A stretch of DNA of 64,000 bases from Coleofasciculus sp. FACHB-1120. Its GTDB lineage: Bacteria > Cyanobacteriota > Cyanobacteriia > Cyanobacteriales > FACHB-T130. This document shows positions 26,971 through 35,801 of this stretch, piece by piece. The translations under genes and the position numbers were made by a program. A model generated the notes under the pieces. That model was not told the origin of the DNA. It saw only the letters and a program-made list of their open reading frames with translations, and did no database searches. Numbering within the stretch: the first letter of the stretch is position 1; each line of letters begins with the position of its first letter. The DNA lies in assembly GCF_014698845.1 (NCBI RefSeq), contig NZ_JACJTV010000001.1, forward strand, positions 310,001-374,000, written 5' to 3'.

Positions 26971-27468
26971 TTAAACGCCAATCACATATTTTTTCCACTC
27001 CAGATGCGTACCACTTTTGAGGTGTTTCGCAACTTCAAAGTGCAGACTACTGTAGGGCTTACGGGGCGGTTGCCGCAACATCATGTTAGCTTCTTTAGGG
27101 GTGCGGCTACCTTTGTTAACATTGCAGCGCACGCAAGCGGTGACAATGTTTTCCCAGGTATCGCCGCCGCCACGAGAGCGGGGAATTACATGATCGAGCG
27201 TTAAATCGTCCCCTGTATAAGCGCAATATTGACAAGAATGACTATCGCGGTGCAGGATATTTCGGCGAGTCAGGGGAATTTCCTTGTAAGGAACCCGGAC
27301 ATAGTAGCGTAGCCGAATTACCGTCGGAAGTGGAAAATCTGAGTAGACATATTTGCCGTTGTGTTCAACCCGCTCTGCTTTCCCTTTGATCAACAAGACA
27401 GCCGCCCGCCGCCAGCTGGTAATGTTGAGCGGTTCATAAGAGGCGTTTAACACCAGAACCTTGCCCAT
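26971..27468 (-). CDS. HNH endonuclease, conserved cyanobacterial type
   Basis: A 165-aa protein starting [20 protein letters not shown], the hallmark of a widespread bacterial HNH family whose N-terminal 70 residues form a conserved extra domain. The nuclease core has C79-x2-C82, L-D-H93-V-I-P-R-S-R-G-G, N107 and C112-x2-C115. It is chromosomal and single-copy in many cyanobacteria and not tied to mobile elements; its function is unknown. It is unrelated in architecture to the HNH protein at 13426-13872. Confidence 0.9.
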   Translation of the reverse strand: MGKVLVLNASYEPLNITSWRRAAVLLIKGKAERVEHNGKYVYSDFPLPTVIRLRYYVRVPYKEIPLTRRNILHRDSHSCQYCAYTGDDLTLDHVIPRSRGGGDTWENIVTACVRCNVNKGSRTPKEANMMLRQPPRKPYSSLHFEVAKHLKSGTHLEWKKYVIGV

Positions 27469-28656
27469 AGGGTGATTGAGATATAGAGAAGATTTTTTCA
27501 GATGGTAACACAGTTAATCCAAACGCTGTCAGGGTCGAGAGATAGAGAGGGAACAGGAGGGTCAAGGAGTCGGGAAGAATTCCTGTCTCATTCAGACCTC
27601 AGACCGTACTCTTCACTCCTCAGCCTTCACTCCTGACTCTTCAGTCTTCAGGCCTCAGCACTGCATACGACATCCTCTAACAGTTCTGGGTCACACTCTC
27701 GGTCACATCTTGCTCTGGGCGATTGAAACCCCACAGCGACAGCAATCACACGCTTTTCTGACGGGGAATGCGATCGCGCCAGAATTCGATTCTGGTGGCT
27801 TAGTGCAAGATATCAGCTTAAGGGAAAACTCTAGTTAAAACCCAACTGTTCTTTGTTATGCAAAATCAATGATTACCTTGATTTTAGATAGAAGTTGATA
27901 CACAACCCTCGCAAAGAGAAGACGTAAGATGAGAACTTATCTGGGTAAATAAAGTTAAATCTCAGCCAGCAAAAATACTCCTTAAATATTCTGTTTCCCG
28001 TTATTTCTTCGATAATTTCTATAAGCGCATCTTGTTCAAATAGAATTTATTTTAAAATAAAAAAAACTAATTTAAAAATATAAAAAATAACAACTCTATC
28101 AACAGATGTTTTAAAGACTCTCTTATAGTAATCCTATTTTAGTGGTGAGATGAGAGGGGTTCAGATCCCCAACTTCTTGGAGAAGTTGGGGATCTCGCCT
28201 TCACAAACCACTTAGGACAGCTATATAACATTTTGCTTTGACGTTGCGTGAAATTAGGCGAGCAATGATATACCTTCTGCACTTTTGGGGCACCCTATTT
28301 AGATAATAGGGTTTTGAGGGGGTAAAGAGATTGGTAGTTCTATCATCATTGCCTTTGACAGGGATGATACCCCGAACCTTAGACAGATGAAAGACCATAG
28401 GACTCAGCACTCAGCACTCACCCGCCGCTTGGTGTGGGCTAGGAACTCTTGTCCTGGGGGCAATCGTCCTAAGAATTGCGCCATATACAAACTTACTACA
28501 GGCAGGAATGTGACGCCTGCGTGACGGGCGTCACATTCCTACGGTATCCAGTCTCACAACTTAGTGAGGTGACTGTCATACACTGTCAAGGTTTTCAATC
28601 ACCAAATCTTTTTAAGAAAAAGTTTACATTTAGAATAAAGAATTCTCGATAGCGAA
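27469..28656. other. 1.2-kb gap with dispersed repeats and hairpins
   Basis: No credible gene. Contents in order: tandem CTCAG/TCAGxCT-like short repeats at about 27590-27665; an AT-rich core (27950-28130); a 15-bp perfect hairpin, arms 28163-28177 and 28181-28195, of the CCCCAACTTCT/AGAAGTTGGGG type; further CTCAG repeats at 28400-28420; and a 14-bp perfect hairpin, AGGAATGTGACGCC (28504-28517) with 28527-28540. A 69-codon minus-strand frame at 28201-28410 overlaps these repeats and is not called. Confidence 0.65.
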
Positions 28657-30015
28657 ATGCAACTTCAAGTGACCAGTAAGCCCTCAAGAGTTCTCAAGAC
28701 TTCCATACTCAAGGATGTCTTACCAGATACTCATCAGACTGAACCATTCACTAATTCAAACAATCTGGTGCAGAATATCCCGAAAGCTCAGGAAGTAATT
28801 TGTCAATTTTTTCTGGACATTGTTAAGCAATGGACGCCAGACTTAGTTTTATATGAGTTTAGAATTTTATTTGTTAATCCGGCTAAAGCGGTTGAATCAG
28901 CACACTTAAAAGCGCTTAGAACTATTATCCTTTCTAAGGATGAGGAAGAATTTAAAAATACCTTAAAGCGTTCTTGTTATATACTGCTCAATAACTGGAT
29001 ATTGTCTCGCAACTATCAAGCTTTGCAAGACTTAGTTCAATTAATTTCTAATTCTGCTGACGGTGATAGCATCTCTTCTCCGAGTACAAAATGTCTAAAA
29101 ACTTGGCTTACAGATTTTGTGAATAGCCAAGACTACGAAGAACTTAAGTTATTTGTTTCTAAATATCAAAATCGAGAGCAAGACCATTGGAAGAGCCGTT
29201 ATACTCCCTATTTGTTAACGCCTCAGTATGTTAATAAGAAGAATCCTGAAGAACAGCGCCAAGCGGCTAAAGGGTTATCAAAGCAGTTAAAAGAGCAGTT
29301 TAAGTTTGATCTGGCAATGTACACAGCCCATTCTGGGTCTACTGGATTTAACACTAAGGAAAACCAAAATCCTACGGCTTTGGGCGATCAAGCGCTCCGC
29401 TTAATTAAAAAAGTTATCGCAAAACGGGGTATGTTCAGCTATGAAAACATTGCGAATATTTTCCTGAAACAAACCAAACAACTGAAGTACAAGTATTTTA
29501 AGCAAGGCTTACTAAAATATTTATTTTATTCGACTGAAAGCCAAGGTGAGGTAAAAAACCTACAAACTAATTTAGGGAAAGCTTTAGAACCCCTCTATAA
29601 AGAGATTGATGAGGAAGAGGTCAATAGCCTGCTGCTGCTTAAAACCTGTAAACGGGTGATTGAATGTTTGACAATCAAGAAGAATGGTGAACCGGCTTCC
29701 CTGTTTATTTCATTAGCTTCTGAAGGAAAATCGGTTACTCTAGCAATCCTGCTGCTGAAGATTATTCTAATTTGTCCTCCAACTCGAACTCATTTAGAAG
29801 TTTGTCTTGCTAAATTAATTAAATATTATGAAGAGTATCCTCAAGAAGAATGTTCTTGGGTAATTAATTTCTTAGAAGTGATCAGAATTACTTTAACAAT
29901 TTATACGGAAAATATTCAATTCGACTTAGTAAATATGGAAGAGGATAGTCTTTCTCCGGTGCCTAGCGTTAATGGGGCTGCTTATCGAGTTTTTTCTCGG
30001 AAGTATGGGAGATAA
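28657..30015 (+). CDS. Uncharacterised 452-aa protein
   Basis: I do not recognise a family. The protein is predicted mostly helical and soluble, rich in Lys, Leu and Glu, with repeated helical stretches such as L-K-T-W-L-T-D-F-V-N-S-Q-D-Y-E-E-L and one hydrophobic run, V-T-L-A-I-L-L-L-K-I-I-L-I-C, around residues 363-376 that could be a buried helix. No signal peptide, no catalytic motif. The ATG has no strong ribosome site. The gene is visibly more AT-rich than its neighbours and stands alone between a 1.2-kb repeat-rich gap and a convergent symporter gene, which may indicate acquisition. A long intact frame argues for a real gene. Confidence 0.75.
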   Translation: MQLQVTSKPSRVLKTSILKDVLPDTHQTEPFTNSNNLVQNIPKAQEVICQFFLDIVKQWTPDLVLYEFRILFVNPAKAVESAHLKALRTIILSKDEEEFKNTLKRSCYILLNNWILSRNYQALQDLVQLISNSADGDSISSPSTKCLKTWLTDFVNSQDYEELKLFVSKYQNREQDHWKSRYTPYLLTPQYVNKKNPEEQRQAAKGLSKQLKEQFKFDLAMYTAHSGSTGFNTKENQNPTALGDQALRLIKKVIAKRGMFSYENIANIFLKQTKQLKYKYFKQGLLKYLFYSTESQGEVKNLQTNLGKALEPLYKEIDEEEVNSLLLLKTCKRVIECLTIKKNGEPASLFISLASEGKSVTLAILLLKIILICPPTRTHLEVCLAKLIKYYEEYPQEECSWVINFLEVIRITLTIYTENIQFDLVNMEEDSLSPVPSVNGAAYRVFSRKYGR

Positions 30016-30435
30016 CCGGAAAATTTGCAGTGGCTCTAGAGGGCTACTTGTTTAAAGCGGGGGCGCTAGAACGCATGTCTAAGACTAATTTTTCTCTTGT
30101 GATGCTAGCCATCAGACTCTCCCAACTCTGTTCACAAGAAAGCAAACAGAAAATCGCCAGTGTATCGCCAGCAACATGAATTGGCATACGTTGGTAAACC
30201 TGTAGGACGATCGCGATCGCATCTATATCGGTAGTAGCGTCGGTAAGGGCGTAGGTGGCGACTCTCAAAAAACTACTTCACCCGCCTATAAAAAAGGGGC
30301 GATTAAGGAATCACCCCTACTTGTGTGTTGATTTATACCATTTTGTTGTAGATTTGCCGCTTGTGCAAATTTTGAAATTCTGTTGCGGCATTGGTTTGGT
30401 CGTCCAAACTTCCAAATCTAAAATCCACACGGGGA
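30016..30435. other. Gap between convergent genes
   Basis: 420 bases. A 74-codon minus-strand frame from TTG (30044-30268) has no recognisable family. GGGGCGATTA (30296-30305) and TCACCCCT (about 30311-30318) could form a weak terminator hairpin. Nothing else seen. Confidence 0.35.
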
Positions 30436-32109
30436 TTAATGGCTTGATGAAACGATTGGTTCCCCACCTGGCGTGCGTAACTCTTCAACCATCTCCTGTA
30501 TCTCTAGGGGCGGTGGCGGAGTTAGACGCGAGACAACCCAGGTGACAACAAAGTTGATCGCCATGCCCAAGGTGCCAATTCCCTCAGCAGAAACGCCGAA
30601 AAACCAGGGTGGCATCCCATAAAATTTGACACCCGCAATGTATGAAATGGTAAAGATAAGCCCAGTTAACATTCCCGCGATCGCGCCTTCTCGATTTGTC
30701 CGCTTGTCGAAGATGCCTAAAATGATCACCGGGAAAAAACTTGCCGCCGCTAAACCAAAAGCAAAAGCTACTACCTGCGCCACAAAACCAGGAGGATTGA
30801 TGCCGAAGTATCCGGCAATTGCGATCGCAAACCCGACCATAATTCGACCCACCATTACCCGTAGCGATTCTGACGCACCGGGATTAATGATGCGGTAGTA
30901 GATATCGTGAGCAACCGCACTGGAGATTACCAAAAGCAAGCCGGATGCCGTAGATAGCGCCGCCGCTAATCCTCCCGTCGCCACCAAGCCGATCACCCAA
31001 GGAGCAAGTTTTGCCACCTCCGGTGTTGAGAGAACGATAATATCCGGATCGATGCCGATCTCGCTGGTGGCTTTATCGGGCGTTAGCTGAATCCGCCCAT
31101 CCCCGTTCTTATCTTCAAAGGTAAGCAGCTTGGTATTTTCCCACTTGTTCACCCAGTCGAGTTGATGAATTTCCTGAATCGTCTTGTTGTGCAAACTGTC
31201 GATCAGGTTATAACGGGCAAACGTTGCAAGTGCAGGAGCGCTCGTGTAGAGTATGGCGATGAATAGCAGCGCCCAACCCGCTGAGTAACGTGCCGCCCGG
31301 ACATCGGGAACTGTGTAAAAGCGCACGATGACATGAGGCAGTCCCGCCGTTCCCACCATCAAAGCAATGGTAGTAAACAAAACATCCAGCATCGACTTGT
31401 TGACAAACGGTTTGGTGTATTCCTGAAAACCGAGGTCAACCTGGATTTGGTTTAATTTAGGGACGATATCGCTAAAAGGGAACGCCAGTTGGGGGATCGG
31501 GTTGCCGGTGAGCAGCATGGCGAGCGCGATCGCGGGAATCAAGTAGGCAATAATCAATACGCCGTACTGTGCCACCTGAGTCCAGGTAATCCCCTTCATT
31601 CCCCCCAAAACGGAGAAAAAGCCGACAATCACCATTCCAATAATCACGCCAGTGCTTACATCTACTTGCAGGAAGCGGCTGAACACAATTCCCACACCCC
31701 GCATCTGTCCCGCGACGTAGGTCATGGAAACAAAAATCGCCGCCACGACTGCCACTAAACGGGCGACATTAGAGTAATAGCGATCGCCGACAAAGTCCGG
31801 CACCGTATATTTACCGAACTTCCGCAAATAGGGAGCCAGCAACAACGCTAGCAGAACATAGCCACCCGTCCAACCCATCAGATAGATCGAGCCGTCGTAA
31901 CCCAAGAAGGAAATCAGCCCTGCCATTGAGATAAACGACGCCGCTGACATCCAATCTGCTGCTGTTGCTGCACCGTTGGCGATGGGTGGAACTCCACGCC
32001 CAGCCACGAAAAAGCCTGCGCTTTCTTTAACGCGCGACTGCCAACCGATGTAGAGGTACCCAATGAAAGAAAGACTAACCAATAAAATAGTCCAGACTTC
32101 AACTGACAT
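30436..32109 (-). CDS. Sodium:solute symporter, acetate/ActP-like
   Basis: A 557-aa polytopic membrane protein (about 13 transmembrane helices) of the SSS family. Motifs: F-F-V-A-G-R-G-V-P-P-I-A-N-G-A-A-T-A-A-D-W near the N-terminus, T-V-P-D-F-V-G-D-R-Y, and G-G-L-A-A-A-L-S-T-A-S-G-L-L-L-V-I-S-S-A, all typical of ActP-like permeases. A polar insert of about 60 residues (about 310-370) sits between helices. The chosen ATG 32109 follows GAGGG; an upstream GTG lies inside the ribosome site. It begins 8 bases after the stop of a DUF4212 gene, the known small-subunit arrangement of such symporters. Substrate could be acetate, propionate or another monocarboxylate. Confidence 0.9.
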   Translation of the reverse strand: MSVEVWTILLVSLSFIGYLYIGWQSRVKESAGFFVAGRGVPPIANGAATAADWMSAASFISMAGLISFLGYDGSIYLMGWTGGYVLLALLLAPYLRKFGKYTVPDFVGDRYYSNVARLVAVVAAIFVSMTYVAGQMRGVGIVFSRFLQVDVSTGVIIGMVIVGFFSVLGGMKGITWTQVAQYGVLIIAYLIPAIALAMLLTGNPIPQLAFPFSDIVPKLNQIQVDLGFQEYTKPFVNKSMLDVLFTTIALMVGTAGLPHVIVRFYTVPDVRAARYSAGWALLFIAILYTSAPALATFARYNLIDSLHNKTIQEIHQLDWVNKWENTKLLTFEDKNGDGRIQLTPDKATSEIGIDPDIIVLSTPEVAKLAPWVIGLVATGGLAAALSTASGLLLVISSAVAHDIYYRIINPGASESLRVMVGRIMVGFAIAIAGYFGINPPGFVAQVVAFAFGLAAASFFPVIILGIFDKRTNREGAIAGMLTGLIFTISYIAGVKFYGMPPWFFGVSAEGIGTLGMAINFVVTWVVSRLTPPPPLEIQEMVEELRTPGGEPIVSSSH

Positions 32110-32117
32110 TTTTTCCC

Positions 32118-32372
32118 TCACTCATCGATATCGTATTTGCGATCGAGCTTATCCATCTGCACGGCATAGATGAAAATCAGCGCTACAAAGACAAAAATAG
32201 AACCCTGCTGTGCCATCCAGAAGCCGAGGGGAACGCTACCAAAACGCACCGCATTCAATGGCTCAACTAACAGAATGCTAAAGACGAGAGATACTAGCGC
32301 CCACACAATCAAAAGATTCCGAATTAAAGCAGTATTGGCTCGCCAGTAAGCCTGACGTTTATCTTGATGCAT
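32118..32372 (-). CDS. DUF4212 small subunit of a sodium/solute symporter
   Basis: An 84-aa protein with two transmembrane helices (about 18-40 and 54-74) and the DUF4212 start pattern Y-W-R-A-N-T-A-L-I-R-N-L-L. These proteins accompany SSS-family symporters as putative small subunits, and the symporter gene follows 8 bases later. The ATG at 32372 is chosen over an upstream in-frame TTG; the ribosome site is weak. The 396 bases upstream (32373-32768), shared with the divergent kinase gene, hold no other gene. Confidence 0.85.
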   Translation of the reverse strand: MHQDKRQAYWRANTALIRNLLIVWALVSLVFSILLVEPLNAVRFGSVPLGFWMAQQGSIFVFVALIFIYAVQMDKLDRKYDIDE

Positions 32373-32768
32373 AGATTTTTGCTGTTGCCAGAATCTCAAA
32401 TGAGAATAACTTGATTAGATTATCAGGAGTAGAAGCGATCGCGCTCTTTCGATCCAGCCATCCAGCAGCGAAACATCTCGTAAAAATAAACGTAAAATCC
32501 CGGAGGGATATAACCTCGGTTCCTACAAAATGCGGGTTTTTGAAGATTAACACTCACCTGCTCAGCGTATACCGCAACGCTCTGGCTGCTTAAAGTTAGG
32601 AAGTAGCAGAAAATCTGCGATCGCTTCCGAGTAAATACATAAATTGCTGTTTTAAAAACAAAATGCAAAATTTTGTAAGAATTGGGACGAATACTCTGCA
32701 TCATTAGTCGGAAGCAATGGGAATACTAATAACAGATAACCGGGGAGTTAATCTCTAAGAGGGCTACT

Positions 32769-34847
32769 GTGAACAATCCCAAGCATCCAAACGAACCAAC
32801 TGAGCCGCTGGCTAAAGCAGAGTCCGAACTCAATACATTTTTTAACCTGTCCCTCGATCTCTTATGCATTTGCGGGCAAGATAAGTACTTCCAGAAACTC
32901 AACCCCGCCTGGGAGAGAGTTTTAGGCTGGACGCTGGAAGAATTGATGTCGCGCCCTTGGATAGAGTTTGTTCATCTAGAGGATATGGATGCAACGCTAA
33001 CAGCATCCACACAATCTGCTGAGAATGCGATCGTCCATTTTGAAAATCGCTATCTCTGCCAGGATGGTAGCTATCGATGGCTGTCTTGGAGAACGTTACC
33101 GCATCAAAATGGATGCTTCTATGCAGTTGCCAAAGATATCACCGAGCATAAAACCGTTGAGTTAGAACTACAACAACTCACCGCCCAAGTTAAGCAACAA
33201 TCCACAAACCTCGACCAAATTCTCTCAGCTTCTCCAGATCGGATTTATCTGATCGATAGAGCGGGAAAATATGCCGATACTAGCCTTGCAGGTGCCCAAG
33301 CACTGGGGTTCCAGCGTAGCGATATGGTAGGGAAGACAGGGCAAGAACTCGGCTTGCAACCGGAAAATATGGGGTCAATTGAAGCGCACCATCAGACAGT
33401 ATTTTCTACCGGGCAACCGATGACTGGCGAAGCTTGCCTTCCCACCACCGAGGGTTTCAAGCACTACGAGTACATTATCACCCCGATCCAAAATCCAGAT
33501 GCCAGTGTGGATGCAATCCTTAGCACTGTCAGAGATATTACGAGTCAAAAGTGGGCAGCCGCCGCCCTAAAAGAAGCCAACGAAGAACTAGAAAAGAGAG
33601 TAGAAGAGCGTACAGCAGAATTACAACAGGTAAACGAACAACTTCGGGATGAAATTAGCCAAAGCCTGCGACACGCAGTGCTAGGCCAGCGTGCAGAAGC
33701 AGCACGGCGCGAGAGCGAAGAAAGATTCCGCCGAGTTTTTGATGATGCTCCTATCGGTATCACCTTAGTCAGAAAACCTGACTGTCAGTTTTTCATGGTA
33801 AATCGAGCCTTTTGTGAAATTTTGGGTTACACGGAGTCAGAGCTGATTGCCCTTAATCTTTTTGAAATTAACCATCCCGAAGATTTGGAAACGGAAACGC
33901 CTTATCTCAAGCAAGTCATTCAGGGAGACATAGACAGCTATCAGCTTGAGAAGCGTTATATCAAGAAAAACCAAGAAATTTGCTGGGTGAAGTTAACAGC
34001 AACGGTAATCCGGAATGAAATTGGAGAAGTCCTCTATGAATTAGGCATGGTTGAGGATATCACCGAGCGGAAACGAGCTGATGCCGAAATTCGGAATGCG
34101 ATGGAAAAAGAACGGGAACTCTGCGAACTGCGTTCTCGCTTTGTTACCACCGTATCCCACGAATTTCGCACCCCGTTGAGCATCATCATTTTGTCTGCCA
34201 GATTGCTAGAACGTTTCCCACATCAAGCAACTGAAGAGAAAAAACGCGAGTATTTTGCTCGCATTCAAGCAGCTGCCAAAAATATGACCCATCTATTAGA
34301 TGATGTGTTGTTTATTGGTAAAGCAGAAGCCAAGAAGCTCGCATTTAATCCAGCACCTTTAGATTTAGAAAAATTCTGCCGCGGCCTCGTGGAAGATATC
34401 CAAGTGACAATTAGCAAGCAACACGCGATCGCTTTCGCTTGTCAAGGTCAGACTACCCATTTTTGCATGGATGAAAAGTTGCTTCGGCAAATTTTTACGA
34501 ATTTACTTTCAAATGCCATTAAGTATTCCCCGAAAGGCGGCAATATTCGATTCGACTTAGTTTGCGAACAAGGAACAGCACTTTTCCTCATCCGAGATCA
34601 AGGAATCGGTATTCCTCCCGAAGCCAGAACACGATTATTTGAATCTTTTCATCGAGCTGATAATGTGGGGACAATTCAGGGTACTGGATTAGGACTTTCT
34701 ATCGTTAAAAATTGTGTGGACTTACACGGTGGAAAAATTGCAGTAAACAGTGAAATTGGAGTGGGAACGACCTTTGCAGTTACGCTTTATTCAAGTAATT
34801 GTGGGTCTAAAGTAGAGGCTATTAATTCTCTGGTTCAAGCTTCATAA
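32769..34847 (+). CDS. Triple-PAS sensor histidine kinase
   Basis: A 692-aa soluble kinase. PAS domains lie at about 20-128, 145-262 and 315-437, each followed by a D-I-T-(E/S) PAC ending, with a coiled coil at 264-315. HisKA carries His464 in VSHEFRTPL, and HATPase_c has LLSNAIKYSPKGG, D-Q-G-I-G-I-P and GTGLGLSIV. Complete kinase, no receiver domain. Starts at GTG 32769 with AGAGG upstream. It is divergent from the symporter/DUF4212 pair, so it might sense the transported solute, but that is only positional. The core is a close relative of the kinase at 1134-2456. Confidence 0.92.
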   Translation: MNNPKHPNEPTEPLAKAESELNTFFNLSLDLLCICGQDKYFQKLNPAWERVLGWTLEELMSRPWIEFVHLEDMDATLTASTQSAENAIVHFENRYLCQDGSYRWLSWRTLPHQNGCFYAVAKDITEHKTVELELQQLTAQVKQQSTNLDQILSASPDRIYLIDRAGKYADTSLAGAQALGFQRSDMVGKTGQELGLQPENMGSIEAHHQTVFSTGQPMTGEACLPTTEGFKHYEYIITPIQNPDASVDAILSTVRDITSQKWAAAALKEANEELEKRVEERTAELQQVNEQLRDEISQSLRHAVLGQRAEAARRESEERFRRVFDDAPIGITLVRKPDCQFFMVNRAFCEILGYTESELIALNLFEINHPEDLETETPYLKQVIQGDIDSYQLEKRYIKKNQEICWVKLTATVIRNEIGEVLYELGMVEDITERKRADAEIRNAMEKERELCELRSRFVTTVSHEFRTPLSIIILSARLLERFPHQATEEKKREYFARIQAAAKNMTHLLDDVLFIGKAEAKKLAFNPAPLDLEKFCRGLVEDIQVTISKQHAIAFACQGQTTHFCMDEKLLRQIFTNLLSNAIKYSPKGGNIRFDLVCEQGTALFLIRDQGIGIPPEARTRLFESFHRADNVGTIQGTGLGLSIVKNCVDLHGGKIAVNSEIGVGTTFAVTLYSSNCGSKVEAINSLVQAS

Positions 34848-34909
34848 ATCCTGGAAATCATTTTGCTAAAAATATTTTCTAACATCAAGGCATTTATCTA
34901 AATTTGAGC

Positions 34910-35344
34910 TTAGATATTTCCTCCCTTTTTTAGGAACTGCCTCAAAATCTCGCTGGGTTTCCGATCCCATGTATCGATGTGATTGTAAATTAAACCGTCT
35001 TTATTAAGTTTATAAGTAGAGTAACCATTAAAAAATAGGCGAGGTTTCCAGGGAAGGCGCAAAACACCGCGCACAGTCCAATTCGCCCTAATCGTATCTT
35101 CATCTGTCTGCGCCACATCATGAAGATCGAAAAATATCTCTGTAAAAAATAGCTGCGCGTGAAATCGCAACGTCCAAAAGATAATCCGATAGTTGAATTT
35201 GCATTTAAATTTATTCACTGGATCTTCAAAGTAGATATCCTGCGTATAAATGTCGTAGGAAATATCTCTTTCAAAAAGCATGGGTAGATCATTTTTAAGC
35301 GTTTCCACCACTTGTTCTACTTGTAATTGATATTCCACCCGCAT
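34910..35344 (-). CDS. DUF2358 domain protein
   Basis: A 144-aa protein of the DUF2358 family, an NTF2-like fold conserved in cyanobacteria and plastids with no known function. Typical are L-P-M-L-F-E-R-D-I-S-Y-D-I-Y-T-x-D-I-Y-F-E-D-P near the N-terminus and W-x-L-R-F-H and W-T-V-R-G-x-L-x-L-P-W-K-P later. I start at ATG 35344, preceded by GAGGAG, rather than at GTG 35365. It converges on the triple-PAS kinase. Confidence 0.85.
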   Translation of the reverse strand: MRVEYQLQVEQVVETLKNDLPMLFERDISYDIYTQDIYFEDPVNKFKCKFNYRIIFWTLRFHAQLFFTEIFFDLHDVAQTDEDTIRANWTVRGVLRLPWKPRLFFNGYSTYKLNKDGLIYNHIDTWDRKPSEILRQFLKKGGNI

Positions 35345-35801
35345 TCTCTCCTCAACCAGCGGCACAGTGATGATTTTAGCGGCTTTTTAACTTCTTTTTT
35401 TGCAGAAAACCGGATTCTATACCATCTGCGATTTTACATCGATTTTCATCGATTGTTTCTTGTCTATGGATGCGATCGCTTACAAAGTAATAAAAGATCC
35501 GAAATTCTACAGTAGACGGTATCTCCAGCTAATGCTGTGTCAGGGGGTTAGCGACAAAGATTTCTAGTCAAAAGTCTTCTGCCTAAAAATAAACTGATAG
35601 TTGCTGTCTAGATGACCTGCTAGCCATCCGTAATTTCTCTGAAATCTGTCGATTAACACATAAATAGTCAAAGTCGATTGTTTGCACAAATTGTAAGCAA
35701 ATTGTTACCTTATTCATGAAAATCAACAAATATATGAAATATTCCAAGATAAGATACAAATTGAATATTAAATGTAAAAACTATTACAGCCATAAATCTT
35801 G
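35345..35801. other. Intergenic region with a GTAA-N8-TTAC inverted repeat
   Basis: 457 AT-rich bases between divergent genes. GTAA-GCAAATTG-TTAC at 35693-35708 is a short dyad about 95 bases ahead of the ethylene-receptor-type kinase, preceded by a direct repeat of CAAATTG. The spacing does not match NtcA (GTA-N8-TAC). It might be an operator. No gene seen. Confidence 0.35.

Noticed and set aside
28155-28200. GGTTCAGATCCCC as a tRNA T-arm
   Set aside because: No acceptor, D or anticodon arm could be built around it; it belongs to the 15-bp hairpin.
28201-28410. 69-codon minus-strand frame
   Set aside because: It lies in dispersed-repeat DNA near two hairpins and matches no family I know.
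30044-30268. 74-codon minus-strand frame starting with TTG
   Set aside because: No ribosome site and no family; downstream of a convergent pair where noise frames are common.
35693-35708. GTAA-N8-TTAC dyad as an NtcA site
   Set aside because: NtcA sites are GTA-N8-TAC; this dyad gives GTA-N10-TAC, so it does not fit.
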